NCBI GenBank assembly: GCA_003225175.1
Contig: QIBA01000071.1
Location: 1 to 64,000, forward strand
Source of the DNA: Acidobacteriota bacterium
GTDB lineage: Bacteria > Acidobacteriota > Terriglobia > Terriglobales > Acidobacteriaceae
Length of the DNA: 64,000 nucleotides
Reading direction: 5' to 3'
Part shown: positions 26,013 through 34,959 of the stretch, in pieces
How the letters are laid out: each line of letters begins with the position of its first letter
Position numbering within the stretch: position 1 is the first letter of the stretch
Made by a program: the position numbers and the translations under genes
The notes under the pieces: model-generated
What the model saw: only the letters and a program-made list of their open reading frames with translations
Databases searched by the model: none
What the model was told of the DNA's origin: nothing

Positions 26013-26198
26013 ATGCCCAAAAAGCAACTGACCGTTTTCGTGATCGTCGATCTAATTCTTGTGGCGGCAGCAATCCTTGCGGTTTTGCGTCACGTGAAGG
26101 TGTTATACGTCATGTTGGGTTTTATCGCGTTCTCAGTAATTAACGGAATATTTTTGCTTGTCACCGTTTTGAGAAAGACGGAACCGCGGCAGAAATAG
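26013..26198 (+). CDS. Small membrane protein with two helices
   Basis: A 61-residue protein: Met-Pro-Lys-Lys start, helix 1 at about 8-26 (FVIVDLILVAAAILAVL), a short loop, helix 2 at about 31-53 (VLYVMLGFIAFSVINGIFLLV), basic C-terminus. Positive-inside charges suggest both ends in the cytoplasm. No family recognised. It lies 35 bases downstream of fabI on the same strand and may be co-transcribed. Confidence 0.65.
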   Translation: MPKKQLTVFVIVDLILVAAAILAVLRHVKVLYVMLGFIAFSVINGIFLLVTVLRKTEPRQK

Positions 26199-26206
26199 TG
26201 ATTGTG

Positions 26207-26641
26207 CTACCGGCGATAAACAATCCTTCTTTCATTTTCCCCAGTTCTGTCGATCGATATCTCTCCATCACATTCGGTCTTAATTTTGTCGAACTTTTCT
26301 CCCCACTCCACCAGCAGGATGCTCCCGGGTTCTGAGCGTAGGTCATCGATCCCCAAAGTCGCAAGTTCGCGCTCTGTATCAATTCGGTACAGGTCAATGT
26401 GAAAGAGTGTGACCGATTGTCCCCGATACTCGTGCACTAGAGTGAAGGTTGGACTGGTGACATCTTCCTGGCGCGCAGCCTCGAAGCCCTCAGCGATACC
26501 CTTTACCAGTGTCGTTTTCCCAGCTCCCAGATCGCCTCGCAAAATGATCATTTGTCCTGCCGTGAGATCTTGCGTGAGCTGGCGGCCAGCAGCGATGGTT
26601 TCTTCTGACGAACGAGTGTGGAATTCGCGCTTTGCGCTCAC
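26207..26641 (-). CDS. tsaE: tRNA threonylcarbamoyladenosine synthesis ATPase TsaE
   Basis: A 144-residue P-loop protein of the TsaE/YjeE family, which helps TsaB-TsaD make the t6A base at position 37 of ANN-decoding tRNAs. Walker A is GDLGAGKTTLVKG; then EDVTSPTFTLVHEY, the Walker-B-like LFHIDLYRI and LLVEWGEKF are family signatures. The GTG start overlaps the stop of the upstream nnrE/nnrD gene by 4 bases, so the two are translated in a coupled way. Confidence 0.93.
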   Translation of the reverse strand: MSAKREFHTRSSEETIAAGRQLTQDLTAGQMIILRGDLGAGKTTLVKGIAEGFEAARQEDVTSPTFTLVHEYRGQSVTLFHIDLYRIDTERELATLGIDDLRSEPGSILLVEWGEKFDKIKTECDGEISIDRTGENERRIVYRR

Positions 26642-28215
26642 CCACGCTGCTCCCCGCGTTGGATCCAGGTGAATTCGTCGGAAGGCTCTCGAAGTATGCG
26701 AAAGGCGGAGGGAAGCGCAGCGATTACGTCGCTGGTAAGCATAGTTTCTTCGGTTTGACTTGCGAGCGCCGCCTCTGCCGCGAGTCCATGCAAATAGACT
26801 CCAGCGCGGACCGCATCCACAATGCGATCTGAATGCTGAGCGATGAGACCGGCGATCATGCCTGTGAGGGCATCGCCGCTTCCACCTTTAGCAAGCCCCG
26901 GATTCCCGGTAGTGTTCACCCAGATCTCGCCACGGTGGTCAGCGATAAGCGCTCGCCAGCCTTTGAGAACCAAAATAACGTGGTGCTCGCGTGCGAATCT
27001 GCGCGCGACTTCGATGCGATTCGCTTCTATTTCCTTAACTGTACTTCCGATCAGACGGGCCATCTCGCCTGGATGTGGAGTGAGCACCAGAGGCCGGTTG
27101 CTGCCATCCAGTAATTTGCTCTCTCCTTCGAACGCATTGAGCGCGTCGGCGTCAACAACCAACGGCAGGGGACAACGCACGACGAACTTGCGAACCGCCC
27201 GCACAGTCTCAGCATCTCGGCTCAAGCCTGGACCAACGGCAACGACATTCTTCCGCTGGAGCAACGCGGATGTCTCAGGCTCGTCAAGAGCTCGCTCTGA
27301 GATCGCTCCGGCTGCGTTCTCGTCCAGAGGTTCAGTCATCAATTCGGGAATCGCTCCAGCTACAACGGGCTGTATGCTCTTCGGAACCGCGCAGGTCACA
27401 AGTCCCGCACCAGTTCGCAAGGCTGCAATTGAGGCCATGGTTGGAGCGCCGGATTTTCCGACAGAACCACCGATCACCAGGGTATGACCATAAAGTCCCT
27501 TATTGGAATTCAGGGGACGCTCTTTACTGAGGACAGAAGGTGGAGAGTTCCACTCGAGTCCGAGCTTCGACTCAATGACTTCTTCCGGGGAGCCGATACC
27601 GGCTACGACAATCGGTCCGCGCGTCAGTGCGGTGAAAATGATTCCAGGTTTGGGTGCAGTAAAAGTGACAACGGCGTTGCTTCTGCAGACAGCTGACTGA
27701 TTGACGGTGAAGGAGTCGGCGTCGATCCCGGAGGGGACGTCCACAGAAACAACTGGCACACTCGAGCGCTGAATGTGTTCGAATATCTTCGCGGCCAGCT
27801 CGGGAAGCGGTGGGTGAAAACCCGTTCCAAAAACAGCATCGAGGATCAGGTCGGCAGAGTCCAATAATGGACGAATGCTGGTAACTTTTTCCGGAGATCG
27901 CAATCCGGTTGGGAGCACCGGCATTAGCCTCAGCATCTCACTTGCATCGCCTTTAACGTCTTCGATTGCTCCCAGGAGCAAAACCTTCACCTGCTTGCCG
28001 GCCTCATGAAGCTTGCGGGCTGCGACGAATCCATCTCCACCGTTGTTGCCCTTGCCGCAGATCACGATGATCTGCTGTGCCTTGGGGTGTTGCCGTAACA
28101 CAAACCGTGCGACGGCACTCCCGGCATTCTCCATTAACGTGAGAGATGGAATTTTGTGTCTCTCGGTGGTCAGCCGGTCGATGTCCTGCATTTCAGGGGC
28201 GCTAACGATCTTCAT
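26638..28215 (-). CDS. nnr: Bifunctional NAD(P)H-hydrate epimerase / ADP-dependent dehydratase
   Basis: A 525-residue two-domain protein that repairs damaged NAD(P)H hydrates. The N-terminal YjeF_N epimerase (about 1-215) has ERHKIPSLTLMENAGSAV, IVICGKGNNGGDGFVAARKL and DLILDAVFGTGF. The C-terminal carbohydrate-kinase-like dehydratase (about 230-515) has GHTLVIGGSVGKSGAP, VLTPHPGEMARL and NPGLAKGGSGDALTGMI with the catalytic Asp. It overlaps kch upstream (ATGA) and tsaE downstream, forming a tight three-gene operon. Confidence 0.95.
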   Translation of the reverse strand: MKIVSAPEMQDIDRLTTERHKIPSLTLMENAGSAVARFVLRQHPKAQQIIVICGKGNNGGDGFVAARKLHEAGKQVKVLLLGAIEDVKGDASEMLRLMPVLPTGLRSPEKVTSIRPLLDSADLILDAVFGTGFHPPLPELAAKIFEHIQRSSVPVVSVDVPSGIDADSFTVNQSAVCRSNAVVTFTAPKPGIIFTALTRGPIVVAGIGSPEEVIESKLGLEWNSPPSVLSKERPLNSNKGLYGHTLVIGGSVGKSGAPTMASIAALRTGAGLVTCAVPKSIQPVVAGAIPELMTEPLDENAAGAISERALDEPETSALLQRKNVVAVGPGLSRDAETVRAVRKFVVRCPLPLVVDADALNAFEGESKLLDGSNRPLVLTPHPGEMARLIGSTVKEIEANRIEVARRFAREHHVILVLKGWRALIADHRGEIWVNTTGNPGLAKGGSGDALTGMIAGLIAQHSDRIVDAVRAGVYLHGLAAEAALASQTEETMLTSDVIAALPSAFRILREPSDEFTWIQRGEQRG

Positions 28216-29243
28216 TGCGGATTGCCGGCTGCCAGCTCGAGATTGGACATGCTCGCAGGCTCTCCCATTGCGATAAAGTAATCGCCCGGTCGAATTTCGT
28301 CGCGCGCTCCTGGATTGAACGAAGTGTTGCCGTCGGAGTGCTTGATGGCCAGAATGATGATTCCGTAATCGCGATGGATTCCTGACTCTCCTACGGTAGT
28401 TCCCGCAAGAGGAGAGCGGCCCGCCACTGCAATTTCTTCGATGACCATTTCGTGTCCGCCATCGCGGCCGGTAGTCAGAGTCAGGAAATCAACCACATTG
28501 GGCCGAAGGAGCCCTTGGGCGATTTGATGTCCAGCAAATGCGTACGGCGAGATTACCGAATTCGCGCCAGCCTTGGCCAAGTGTTTAGCCGATTCTTCCT
28601 CACTAGCGCGAGCGATGATTTTCAGCGTCGGATTCAGACTGCGCGCATTGAGGACGATGAAAATATTGCTGGCATCCGTAGTAGTTGCTGCCACCAGGCC
28701 GGCGGCGCGGTCGATGCGCGCTGCGATCAGCGTGCTCTCCTGCGTGGCATCGCCGATCACTGCAAGCCACTCGTGCGGCAATCCCTCAGCTTTGGTTTGA
28801 TCTTTCTCGATGATCACGAACGGTACAGGCTTGCGAGCCAGTTCGCGAGCTGCACTGCGGCCTACCCGTCCGGCGCCGCAGATGATGTAGTGTCCGGAAA
28901 GACCAGCGATTTGCCGCTCCACTCTGCGCCTGCCGAAGAACTGAAGAAGCTCGAATTCTAACAGAGCCTGCGTCAGGGTCCCGATGCCAAGCGCGACCAT
29001 GACTGCTCCACAACCGATGAGAACAATGGTGAACTCCCGGCCGGCTCGGCTCAGTGGATGCACCTCTTCATAGCCAATAGAGCTGAACGTGATAACGACC
29101 ATGAAGAGGCTGTCGAGCCAGCTCCAGCCCTCGACGAAGTGAAAACCGATTGTTCCAATTGCGGAAAGGACCAAAAGCGCGAGACCGATCCAGAGCACCC
29201 GGCGGAATGCATTGAGCGGATTTCTAACCGGTGAGATCGCCAT
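28212..29243 (-). CDS. Potassium channel with TrkA-N (RCK) domain
   Basis: A 343-residue protein with two membrane helices: the first at about 13-32, a pore helix and filter at about 45-65 (MVVITFSSIGYEEVHPLS), the second at about 70-95. Residues about 118-235 form an NAD-binding TrkA-N domain (HYIICGAGRVGRSAARELA, AVIGDATQES), and 245-335 a TrkA-C domain. The two-helix plus RCK plan is that of MthK-like ligand-gated K+ channels. The filter reads SSIGYEE rather than TVGYGD, so selectivity could differ. First gene of the operon with nnr and tsaE. Confidence 0.88.
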   Translation of the reverse strand: MAISPVRNPLNAFRRVLWIGLALLVLSAIGTIGFHFVEGWSWLDSLFMVVITFSSIGYEEVHPLSRAGREFTIVLIGCGAVMVALGIGTLTQALLEFELLQFFGRRRVERQIAGLSGHYIICGAGRVGRSAARELARKPVPFVIIEKDQTKAEGLPHEWLAVIGDATQESTLIAARIDRAAGLVAATTTDASNIFIVLNARSLNPTLKIIARASEEESAKHLAKAGANSVISPYAFAGHQIAQGLLRPNVVDFLTLTTGRDGGHEMVIEEIAVAGRSPLAGTTVGESGIHRDYGIIILAIKHSDGNTSFNPGARDEIRPGDYFIAMGEPASMSNLELAAGNPQ

Positions 29244-29281
29244 TCCGGAGGGATTCTAGCAAGCAGTCGGAAGGAATGCAG

Positions 29282-29316
29282 AAAAAGGAGCGACGGGCTA
29301 GCTCGCCCAGCGCTCC
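29282..29316 (-). terminator. Rho-independent terminator after the APC permease gene
   Basis: On the minus strand GGGAGCGCTGGGC pairs imperfectly with GCCCGTCGCTCC and is followed by TTTTTC. It lies 15 bases past the stop at 29331 and ends the permease transcript before the channel gene. Confidence 0.8.
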
Positions 29317-29330
29317 CTTGTTTCTCAGGC

Positions 29331-30887
29331 CTAACGCGTAATTAGTGCTTCTTCTGGATGTCCCTGCTGTACTTTGCTGTTTTTGCGGCTATACGCGAAA
29401 TAGATGATGAGGCCGATCACCAGCCACACTACCAGTCGAATCCAGGTCGCGGTTTTGAGGCTGTACATCATGTACGCAGATATGACAATACCCATAATGG
29501 GAGTGAATGGAACCCATGGCGTAACGAAGGCCCGCTTCACTTCTGTGCCACGCGCGCGCAGAACCCAGACGCCGGCGCACACGATGATGAAAGCCATCAA
29601 CGTACCAATCGAAACCATTTCTCCAAGTACATCAATGGGGGTGAGGGCGCCTGCCAACGCGACGCAGATGCCTACGAAAATCGTGGAGAGATAAGGGGTG
29701 CGAAAGCGCGGATGAACTTTGCTGGCCCAGCCTGGTAGGAGTCCATCTTTGGACATAGAAAAGAAAACGCGAGATTGACCGAGCAACATAACCACCATAG
29801 TGCTGCTCAGTCCGCAGATGGCACCAAGCTTCACCACCATACTTCCCCAGCGCACTCCGGTGACGTCGATACCGATGGCTATCGGATCCGGCACGTCAAG
29901 GTTTGTATACTTAACAAGTCCAGTGAGCACTACAGCTACAAGGATGTATAGCACGGTGCAAATCGCCAGCGATCCGAGGATGCCGATAGGCATGTCTCGC
30001 GCCGGGTTCTTAGCCTCTTGCGCAGCAGTGGAGACTGCGTCGAAACCAATGTAAGCAAAAAATATGATTCCGGCAGCGGTTGCGATTCCCGAAATGCCAT
30101 ACTCACCGTAGTGTCCAGCGTTCGGCGGTAAGAACGGCGTCCAATTGGCCACGGCTTCGCCCCAATGCTTCAGGACGTAAGCTCCGCCGAGCGCGAGGAA
30201 AATCAGCAGTACGCAGATTTTGATGATGACGATGAACGAATTGAAATTGGCCGATTCCTTGATGCCGATCACCAGAATCACAGTCACGAGGGCAATGCCG
30301 AGAAAGCCGAAGAGATTAAAAGAGGATGTTGTGCTAGGCAGAGTTGCGGGATCGATATGTTCAATTGCAAGCTTCTTCGCAATGCCGGCGAGCCGCTCCC
30401 AATGGTCATGGTAGAAGACGAACTTTGTACCGGGAGCGCCTGCGAGAGTTGGGCTGACTCGAATGCCCAAATCACCTAACAGGCTGAGCACGTAACCACT
30501 CCATCCGCTGGCCACGGTCGCAGCTCCCAAAGCGTATTCCAGGATCAGGTCCCAGCCAATGATCCATGCTACGAACTCTCCCAACGTTGCATAGCCATAG
30601 GTGTAAGCCGAACCGGCTACTGGAATCATGGAGGCAAACTCGGCGTAGCAGAGCCCAGCGAAAACGCAGGCTAACGCCGCGAGGCAGAACGAAAGAATGA
30701 TTGCTGGCCCCGCATGCATCGCGGACGCGGTGCCGGTGAGCACGAAGATTCCTGTTCCGATGATCGCTCCAATACCAAGCGAAATCAGGTTCGTCGGACC
30801 GAGCGCACGCCGCAGACTGTGTTCGCCGCCTTCTTGGGCCTCCTGCATAATGATGTTCAGAGGCTTCTTCGCCATTAAATCCGGCAT
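29331..30887 (-). CDS. APC-family amino acid permease
   Basis: A 518-residue membrane protein with about 12 helices. It has the APC signature LISLGIGAIIGTGIFVLTGT in the first helix, then GPAIILSFCLAALACVFAGL and AYTYGYATLGEFVAWIIGW, and FFAYIGFDAVSTAAQEAKNP in the sixth helix region, the pattern of cationic amino acid transporter (CAT/YfnA-like) members. Predicted proton-coupled amino acid uptake at the inner membrane. The paralogue at 30911-32479 lies immediately upstream (23-base gap), suggesting a two-gene operon closed by the terminator at 29282-29316. Confidence 0.92.
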   Translation of the reverse strand: MPDLMAKKPLNIIMQEAQEGGEHSLRRALGPTNLISLGIGAIIGTGIFVLTGTASAMHAGPAIILSFCLAALACVFAGLCYAEFASMIPVAGSAYTYGYATLGEFVAWIIGWDLILEYALGAATVASGWSGYVLSLLGDLGIRVSPTLAGAPGTKFVFYHDHWERLAGIAKKLAIEHIDPATLPSTTSSFNLFGFLGIALVTVILVIGIKESANFNSFIVIIKICVLLIFLALGGAYVLKHWGEAVANWTPFLPPNAGHYGEYGISGIATAAGIIFFAYIGFDAVSTAAQEAKNPARDMPIGILGSLAICTVLYILVAVVLTGLVKYTNLDVPDPIAIGIDVTGVRWGSMVVKLGAICGLSSTMVVMLLGQSRVFFSMSKDGLLPGWASKVHPRFRTPYLSTIFVGICVALAGALTPIDVLGEMVSIGTLMAFIIVCAGVWVLRARGTEVKRAFVTPWVPFTPIMGIVISAYMMYSLKTATWIRLVVWLVIGLIIYFAYSRKNSKVQQGHPEEALITR

Positions 30888-30910
30888 TCTTGGTTTCTCC
30901 TATATGAGAG

Positions 30911-32479
30911 TTAGCCTGCTTCGCCTTCTAATTGGACCGTACTGCCATTGACGCGGGCACTTCGTGACCAGAATAGGTATATGGGAATTCCGAGTAGGAC
31001 AATGATCAGTCCAGGCCATGTGTATTGCGGTTTGTAGCGCAACAGTACGACATCGATGAAGATCGCCATCACGATGTAAATGGCAGGTAGAACAGGGTAC
31101 CCGAAGGCTCGATAAGGACGCAGTACATCCGGCCGGGTTCGCCGCAAAACGAAGAGACCGCCGATCGTCAGAATATAGAAGATGATGACAGCGAACATTG
31201 TCAGATCGAGCAGTTGCCCATAGCTGCCTGAAAGGCACAGGCAGCATGTCCAGAGCGCCTGAACTATGAGTGAGGCTACTGGCGTCTTGTAGCGGGGATG
31301 GAGTCCTCCGACTGAGCGGAAGAAGAGGCCATCCTTTGCCATCGCGTAATAGATACGCGCTCCCGCGAGGATCAGTCCATTGTTGCAACCGAATGTTGAG
31401 ATCATGATGGCGATTGCCATCAGCACCGCTCCCGAAGCTCCAAAAGCCTGTTGCATCACGGCCGTTCCTACTCGGTCGTCGGCCGCGTATTGAATGCCGT
31501 GTGCCAGTACAGTCGTACCATGCGGATTGCCGTGCAGCGGCAGCACCATGAGGTAAACGAAGTTCGCTGCTATGTAGAGAATTGTGACGAGACCGGTTCC
31601 GAGTGCGAGGGACAAAGGAAGATTGCGACGTGGATTCTCAACCTCTGCGGCGGTGAAGGTGACGTTATTCCAAGCGTCAGAAGAGAACAGCGATCCTACT
31701 TGCGCTACAGCGACGATCGTAAAGAGTCCCACGAAAGCTATCGGTCCGCCAACTCCTACCTGCACTGGATGGAGCGTACTGAACGAGGCGTTTTGCCAGA
31801 AATGTCTGAAGTTTTGACTAATTGCCTCAGCATTGCGCCCGAGCGTTGCGCCGATCAGCACGAGGCCGAAAAGGGCGGCAGTTTTGGAAAAGGTAAAGAT
31901 GTTTTGGACAATTGCGCCAGTCTTCACACCGAGAACGTTAATCGCGGTAAGGAATAAAACCATGGCAATGGCTACAAGATTCTGGCTGTTTACGCCAACA
32001 TCCATGTTTCCAAGCGCCATTGGCCCGACCTGCCATTGCGGAACATGTCCGATATGCCAAATCCATTTGTCCGCGGAAATAGCAGGGAAGAGCATGCCCA
32101 TAAACTTCCCGAAAGCGACGCCGACTGCGGCAATTGTGCCGGTTTGAATTACTGCGAACATCGACCAGCCATAGAGAAAACCCCAGAGCGGTCCGAGAGA
32201 CTCGCGCAAGAATACGTATTGCCCGCCGGCCTTGGGCATCATGGCGGCGAGTTCGCCATAAGTCAGCGCGCCGACAACCGTCATGAATCCAGTAACAACC
32301 CACGCGACAATCAGCAGCGCTGGTGAATCGACTAGGCGTCCTATATCGGCCGAGACGATAAAAATGCCTGACCCGATCATCGATCCAATGACAAGAGTGG
32401 TAGCGCTGGTAAGGTTAATGCCTTGAACAAACTGAGAGGATTCGGGGGCTGGGACGCGGACCTGCGTTGGTGTGGTCAC
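30911..32479 (-). CDS. APC-family amino acid permease
   Basis: A 522-residue membrane protein with about 12 helices: INLTSATTLVIGSMIGSGIF in helix 1, ALTYGELAAMMPKAGGQYVF in helices 2-3, and WNNVTFTAAEVENPRRNLP in the helix 6-7 area. The AGGQYVFLRESLGPLWGFLYG stretch and VENPRRNLP loop resemble the LAT/SteT-type serine-threonine or basic-amino-acid exchangers. It differs strongly from the downstream permease, so the two are not recent duplicates. The GTG start is read from the frame; no strong ribosome site was seen. Confidence 0.9.
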   Translation of the reverse strand: MTTPTQVRVPAPESSQFVQGINLTSATTLVIGSMIGSGIFIVSADIGRLVDSPALLIVAWVVTGFMTVVGALTYGELAAMMPKAGGQYVFLRESLGPLWGFLYGWSMFAVIQTGTIAAVGVAFGKFMGMLFPAISADKWIWHIGHVPQWQVGPMALGNMDVGVNSQNLVAIAMVLFLTAINVLGVKTGAIVQNIFTFSKTAALFGLVLIGATLGRNAEAISQNFRHFWQNASFSTLHPVQVGVGGPIAFVGLFTIVAVAQVGSLFSSDAWNNVTFTAAEVENPRRNLPLSLALGTGLVTILYIAANFVYLMVLPLHGNPHGTTVLAHGIQYAADDRVGTAVMQQAFGASGAVLMAIAIMISTFGCNNGLILAGARIYYAMAKDGLFFRSVGGLHPRYKTPVASLIVQALWTCCLCLSGSYGQLLDLTMFAVIIFYILTIGGLFVLRRTRPDVLRPYRAFGYPVLPAIYIVMAIFIDVVLLRYKPQYTWPGLIIVLLGIPIYLFWSRSARVNGSTVQLEGEAG

Positions 32480-32491
32480 TGCCTCATAGTT

Positions 32492-33053
32492 TTACCCCAA
32501 TTTGGCCATTTTGAGCAGGAATTGCGCAGTTACTTTGCGGGGATCAGAGAGAAGCTCGCTGATTACTGCTACCGCGTCAGCTCCTGCCTGGATAACTGCC
32601 TGGCAGTTCTGCAGGGTGATTCCACCGATTGCGACGAGAGGCTTGCTGCTCCGGGCGCGAGCGTCTTGAATGCCTGCCAAGCCGATTACGGGGCTTGGAT
32701 TGTCCTTGGATGTTGTTGGGAAAACGGGGCCGATTGCCAGATAGTCCGCGGAGCTTTCGTCCACAACGATCACTTGCTGAATGTTATGCGTCGAGACTCC
32801 CAAGACGCCCTTCGAACCAATGATTCGGCGTGCTACCTCGGGAGGACCATCATCCTGGCAGCTCTCGAGCTAATCGGAGGATCTCCCTTCCCGATGCGTG
32901 CTTTTCTCTCAATTGGATTAGCGTCGCACCTGCAGCGACGAGTTCGCGCGCAAATTCGCAACTCTCTGCCATGCTTCCTGAGCCAATTCGCGAAGGTACC
33001 AGAATGGGATAGAAGCGCGGGAGTTCCAAGGAAGCTTTGCGAGTAGTTGTCAA
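32492..33053 (-). pseudogene. Broken thiamine-phosphate synthase (thiE)
   Basis: Two fragments in different frames carry the two ends of ThiE, which joins HMP-PP and thiazole phosphate. The N-terminal part (32850-33053) has ATLIQLREKHASGREILRLA and then hits TGA. The other frame resumes with QDDGPPEVARRIIG, VLGVSTHNIQQV, LAIGPVFPTTSKDNP and VAIGGI, ending at 32492. At the join the segment of about 32-35 residues expected between them, which contains the conserved Asn-Asp-Arg/Asp active-site block, is missing. The lesion is therefore an internal deletion with frameshift, not a sequencing slip of one base. The gene sits between accC and the permeases on the same strand. Confidence 0.85.
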
Positions 33054-33071
33054 AAAGTGGAGCAGGCGACG

Positions 33072-34436
33072 TTAGCGGCCGCTTCCGTTCCTACTGTTCT
33101 CCAGGAATCGCTCCATGAACTTCGTGTCGAAGTTGGCGGCGCGAAAGTCCGGATTTTCCATGATTCGTCGATGTAGCGGAATGGTCGTGTGGATCCCTTC
33201 TACGATAAACATCTCGAGCGCGCGAGACATCCGAGCAATCGCCTCATCGCGGTCTTTGCCGTGAGTGATCAATTTTGCGATCAGTGAGTCGTAGTACGGA
33301 GGAACTACTCCTTCAGCATACGCAGCTGTATCGACGCGCACTCCAGTACCGCCGGGCGTGTTGAAGGCCGTGATCTTGCCAGCCGAAGGAGTGAATTTCT
33401 CGGGATGCTCAGCATTAACTCGGCACTCGATGGAATGACCGCGCATCTCAATGGGAGCGGAAATGATTTCGCTCAGCTTCTCCCCAGAAGCGATTCGTAT
33501 TTGCGCTTTTACTAGATCCACTCCGGTGACCATTTCAGTAACTGGATGTTCCACTTGAATACGAGTATTCATTTCGATGAAGTGCAAACTGCCATCTTCA
33601 TCCATCAGGAACTCGATGGTTCCAGCATTCTGATACCCGATGTCAGTCAGCGATGACTCTAATTTCTCACTAATCTGCTTGCGCAATTTCGGAGTCACGC
33701 GTGTGGATGGCGACTCTTCAAGCAGTTTTTGATGCCGGCGCTGGATGCTGCATTCACGTTCACCAAGCGTCATCACTTTGCCGTGCTCGTCAGCAAGAAT
33801 CTGGAACTCAATATGGCGGGGGCGTTCGATGAACTTCTCCATGTACAGGTCGCCATTGCCAAACGCGTTCGCGGCTTCGGAGTGCGCTGCCTGAAAAAGC
33901 CTGGGCAATTCTTCGGCGCTGCGAATCACACGCATTCCGCGTCCGCCGCCGCCAGCAGATGCCTTCAGAATTACGGGATATCCAACTTGCTTCGCCCATT
34001 CGAGAGCCTCGTCTTCACTCTGAATGACACCCTCCGATCCGGGCAGAATTGGAACACCAGCCTTTTTCATCGCGATGCGCGCCTTTTCCTTTTCTCCCAT
34101 CAGACGCGTGACTTCCGGCGGAGGACCGATGAACTTGATACGCGAAGTTTCGCATACTTCGGCGAAGTTTGCGTTCTCACTTAGAAGGCCATATCCAGGA
34201 TGGATGGCCTCGACATTTGCGATTTCTGCTGCGCTAATCACGGCAGGAATGTTGAGATAGCTTTCAGCCGAACGGGGAGGGCCAATGCAGACAGCTTCAT
34301 CTGCAAACCGAACATGAAGAGAATTGCGATCAGCCTCGCTGTATACCGCAACGGTTCGGATTCCGAGCTCCTTGCAGGCACAAATGACGCGAAGAGCGAT
34401 TTCTCCGCGATTAGCGATTAGGATCTTATTGAACAT
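33072..34436 (-). CDS. accC: Biotin carboxylase subunit of acetyl-CoA carboxylase
   Basis: A 454-residue ATP-grasp enzyme that carboxylates the biotin on AccB in the first committed step of fatty-acid synthesis. Seen are [17 protein letters not shown] at the start, [17 protein letters not shown], the glycine-rich ATP loop [44 protein letters not shown] with catalytic Arg/Glu/His, and [11 protein letters not shown]. Full length for the family. It lies 24 bases downstream of accB in the same direction. Confidence 0.97.
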   Translation of the reverse strand: MFNKILIANRGEIALRVICACKELGIRTVAVYSEADRNSLHVRFADEAVCIGPPRSAESYLNIPAVISAAEIANVEAIHPGYGLLSENANFAEVCETSRIKFIGPPPEVTRLMGEKEKARIAMKKAGVPILPGSEGVIQSEDEALEWAKQVGYPVILKASAGGGGRGMRVIRSAEELPRLFQAAHSEAANAFGNGDLYMEKFIERPRHIEFQILADEHGKVMTLGERECSIQRRHQKLLEESPSTRVTPKLRKQISEKLESSLTDIGYQNAGTIEFLMDEDGSLHFIEMNTRIQVEHPVTEMVTGVDLVKAQIRIASGEKLSEIISAPIEMRGHSIECRVNAEHPEKFTPSAGKITAFNTPGGTGVRVDTAAYAEGVVPPYYDSLIAKLITHGKDRDEAIARMSRALEMFIVEGIHTTIPLHRRIMENPDFRAANFDTKFMERFLENSRNGSGR

Positions 34437-34460
34437 GCGAAGACTGCAGGCCTCGTCCGA

Positions 34461-34937
34461 CTAGTGCGGGCGGATGCTGAACAATGGCTGTCCGTATTCC
34501 ACCGGTTGTCCGTTATTGACTAAGCGTTTCACGATTTCACCCCCTACGTCGGCCTCGATTTCGTTCATCAGTTTCATTGCTTCAATAATGCAAAGCACCT
34601 GTCCGGCATCGACTTTATCGCCTGGTTTCACGAAAGGTGGAGATCCAGGTGATGGCGACTCGTAGAAGGTTCCCACAATGGGCGACTTAACTACATGCAG
34701 TCCTTCCTCGGCGGCCACGGGCTTTGCTGTTCCCGCGTGTCCAATGGGAGGCTGCGCTGGAATATCCGCCGGCAAAGAGGTTGTAACCCCAGGGGAAGCA
34801 TGAATCGGTAGTGCAGGCGTCGTAATTATTGTTCCACGTTTGATCCGAACCTTTACATCACCGCGTTCCAGCTCGAACTCGGCAATGTCCTGCTCTTTTA
34901 GGAACTCGATCAGCTCTCTAAGCTCTTTTTGATTCAT
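34461..34937 (-). CDS. accB: Biotin carboxyl carrier protein of acetyl-CoA carboxylase
   Basis: A 158-residue protein: helical N-terminus (LRELIEFLKEQDIAEFELE), Pro/Ala-rich linker (about 42-78), and C-terminal biotinyl domain (about 82-158) with VGTFYESPSPGSPPFV (the thumb-bearing AccB type) and IEAMKLMNE, where Lys122 is the biotin site. It precedes accC in the usual accBC order and follows the peptidase gene by 22 bases, so the three are probably one transcript. Confidence 0.97.
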   Translation of the reverse strand: MNQKELRELIEFLKEQDIAEFELERGDVKVRIKRGTIITTPALPIHASPGVTTSLPADIPAQPPIGHAGTAKPVAAEEGLHVVKSPIVGTFYESPSPGSPPFVKPGDKVDAGQVLCIIEAMKLMNEIEADVGGEIVKRLVNNGQPVEYGQPLFSIRPH

Positions 34938-34959
34938 TTGCTCTCGTGGGAGTCTGGGA

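Noticed and set aside
32804-32849. thiE expressed by programmed frameshift
   Set aside because: A frameshift alone cannot restore the missing 32-35 residues with the active-site block, so the gene is treated as deleted internally.
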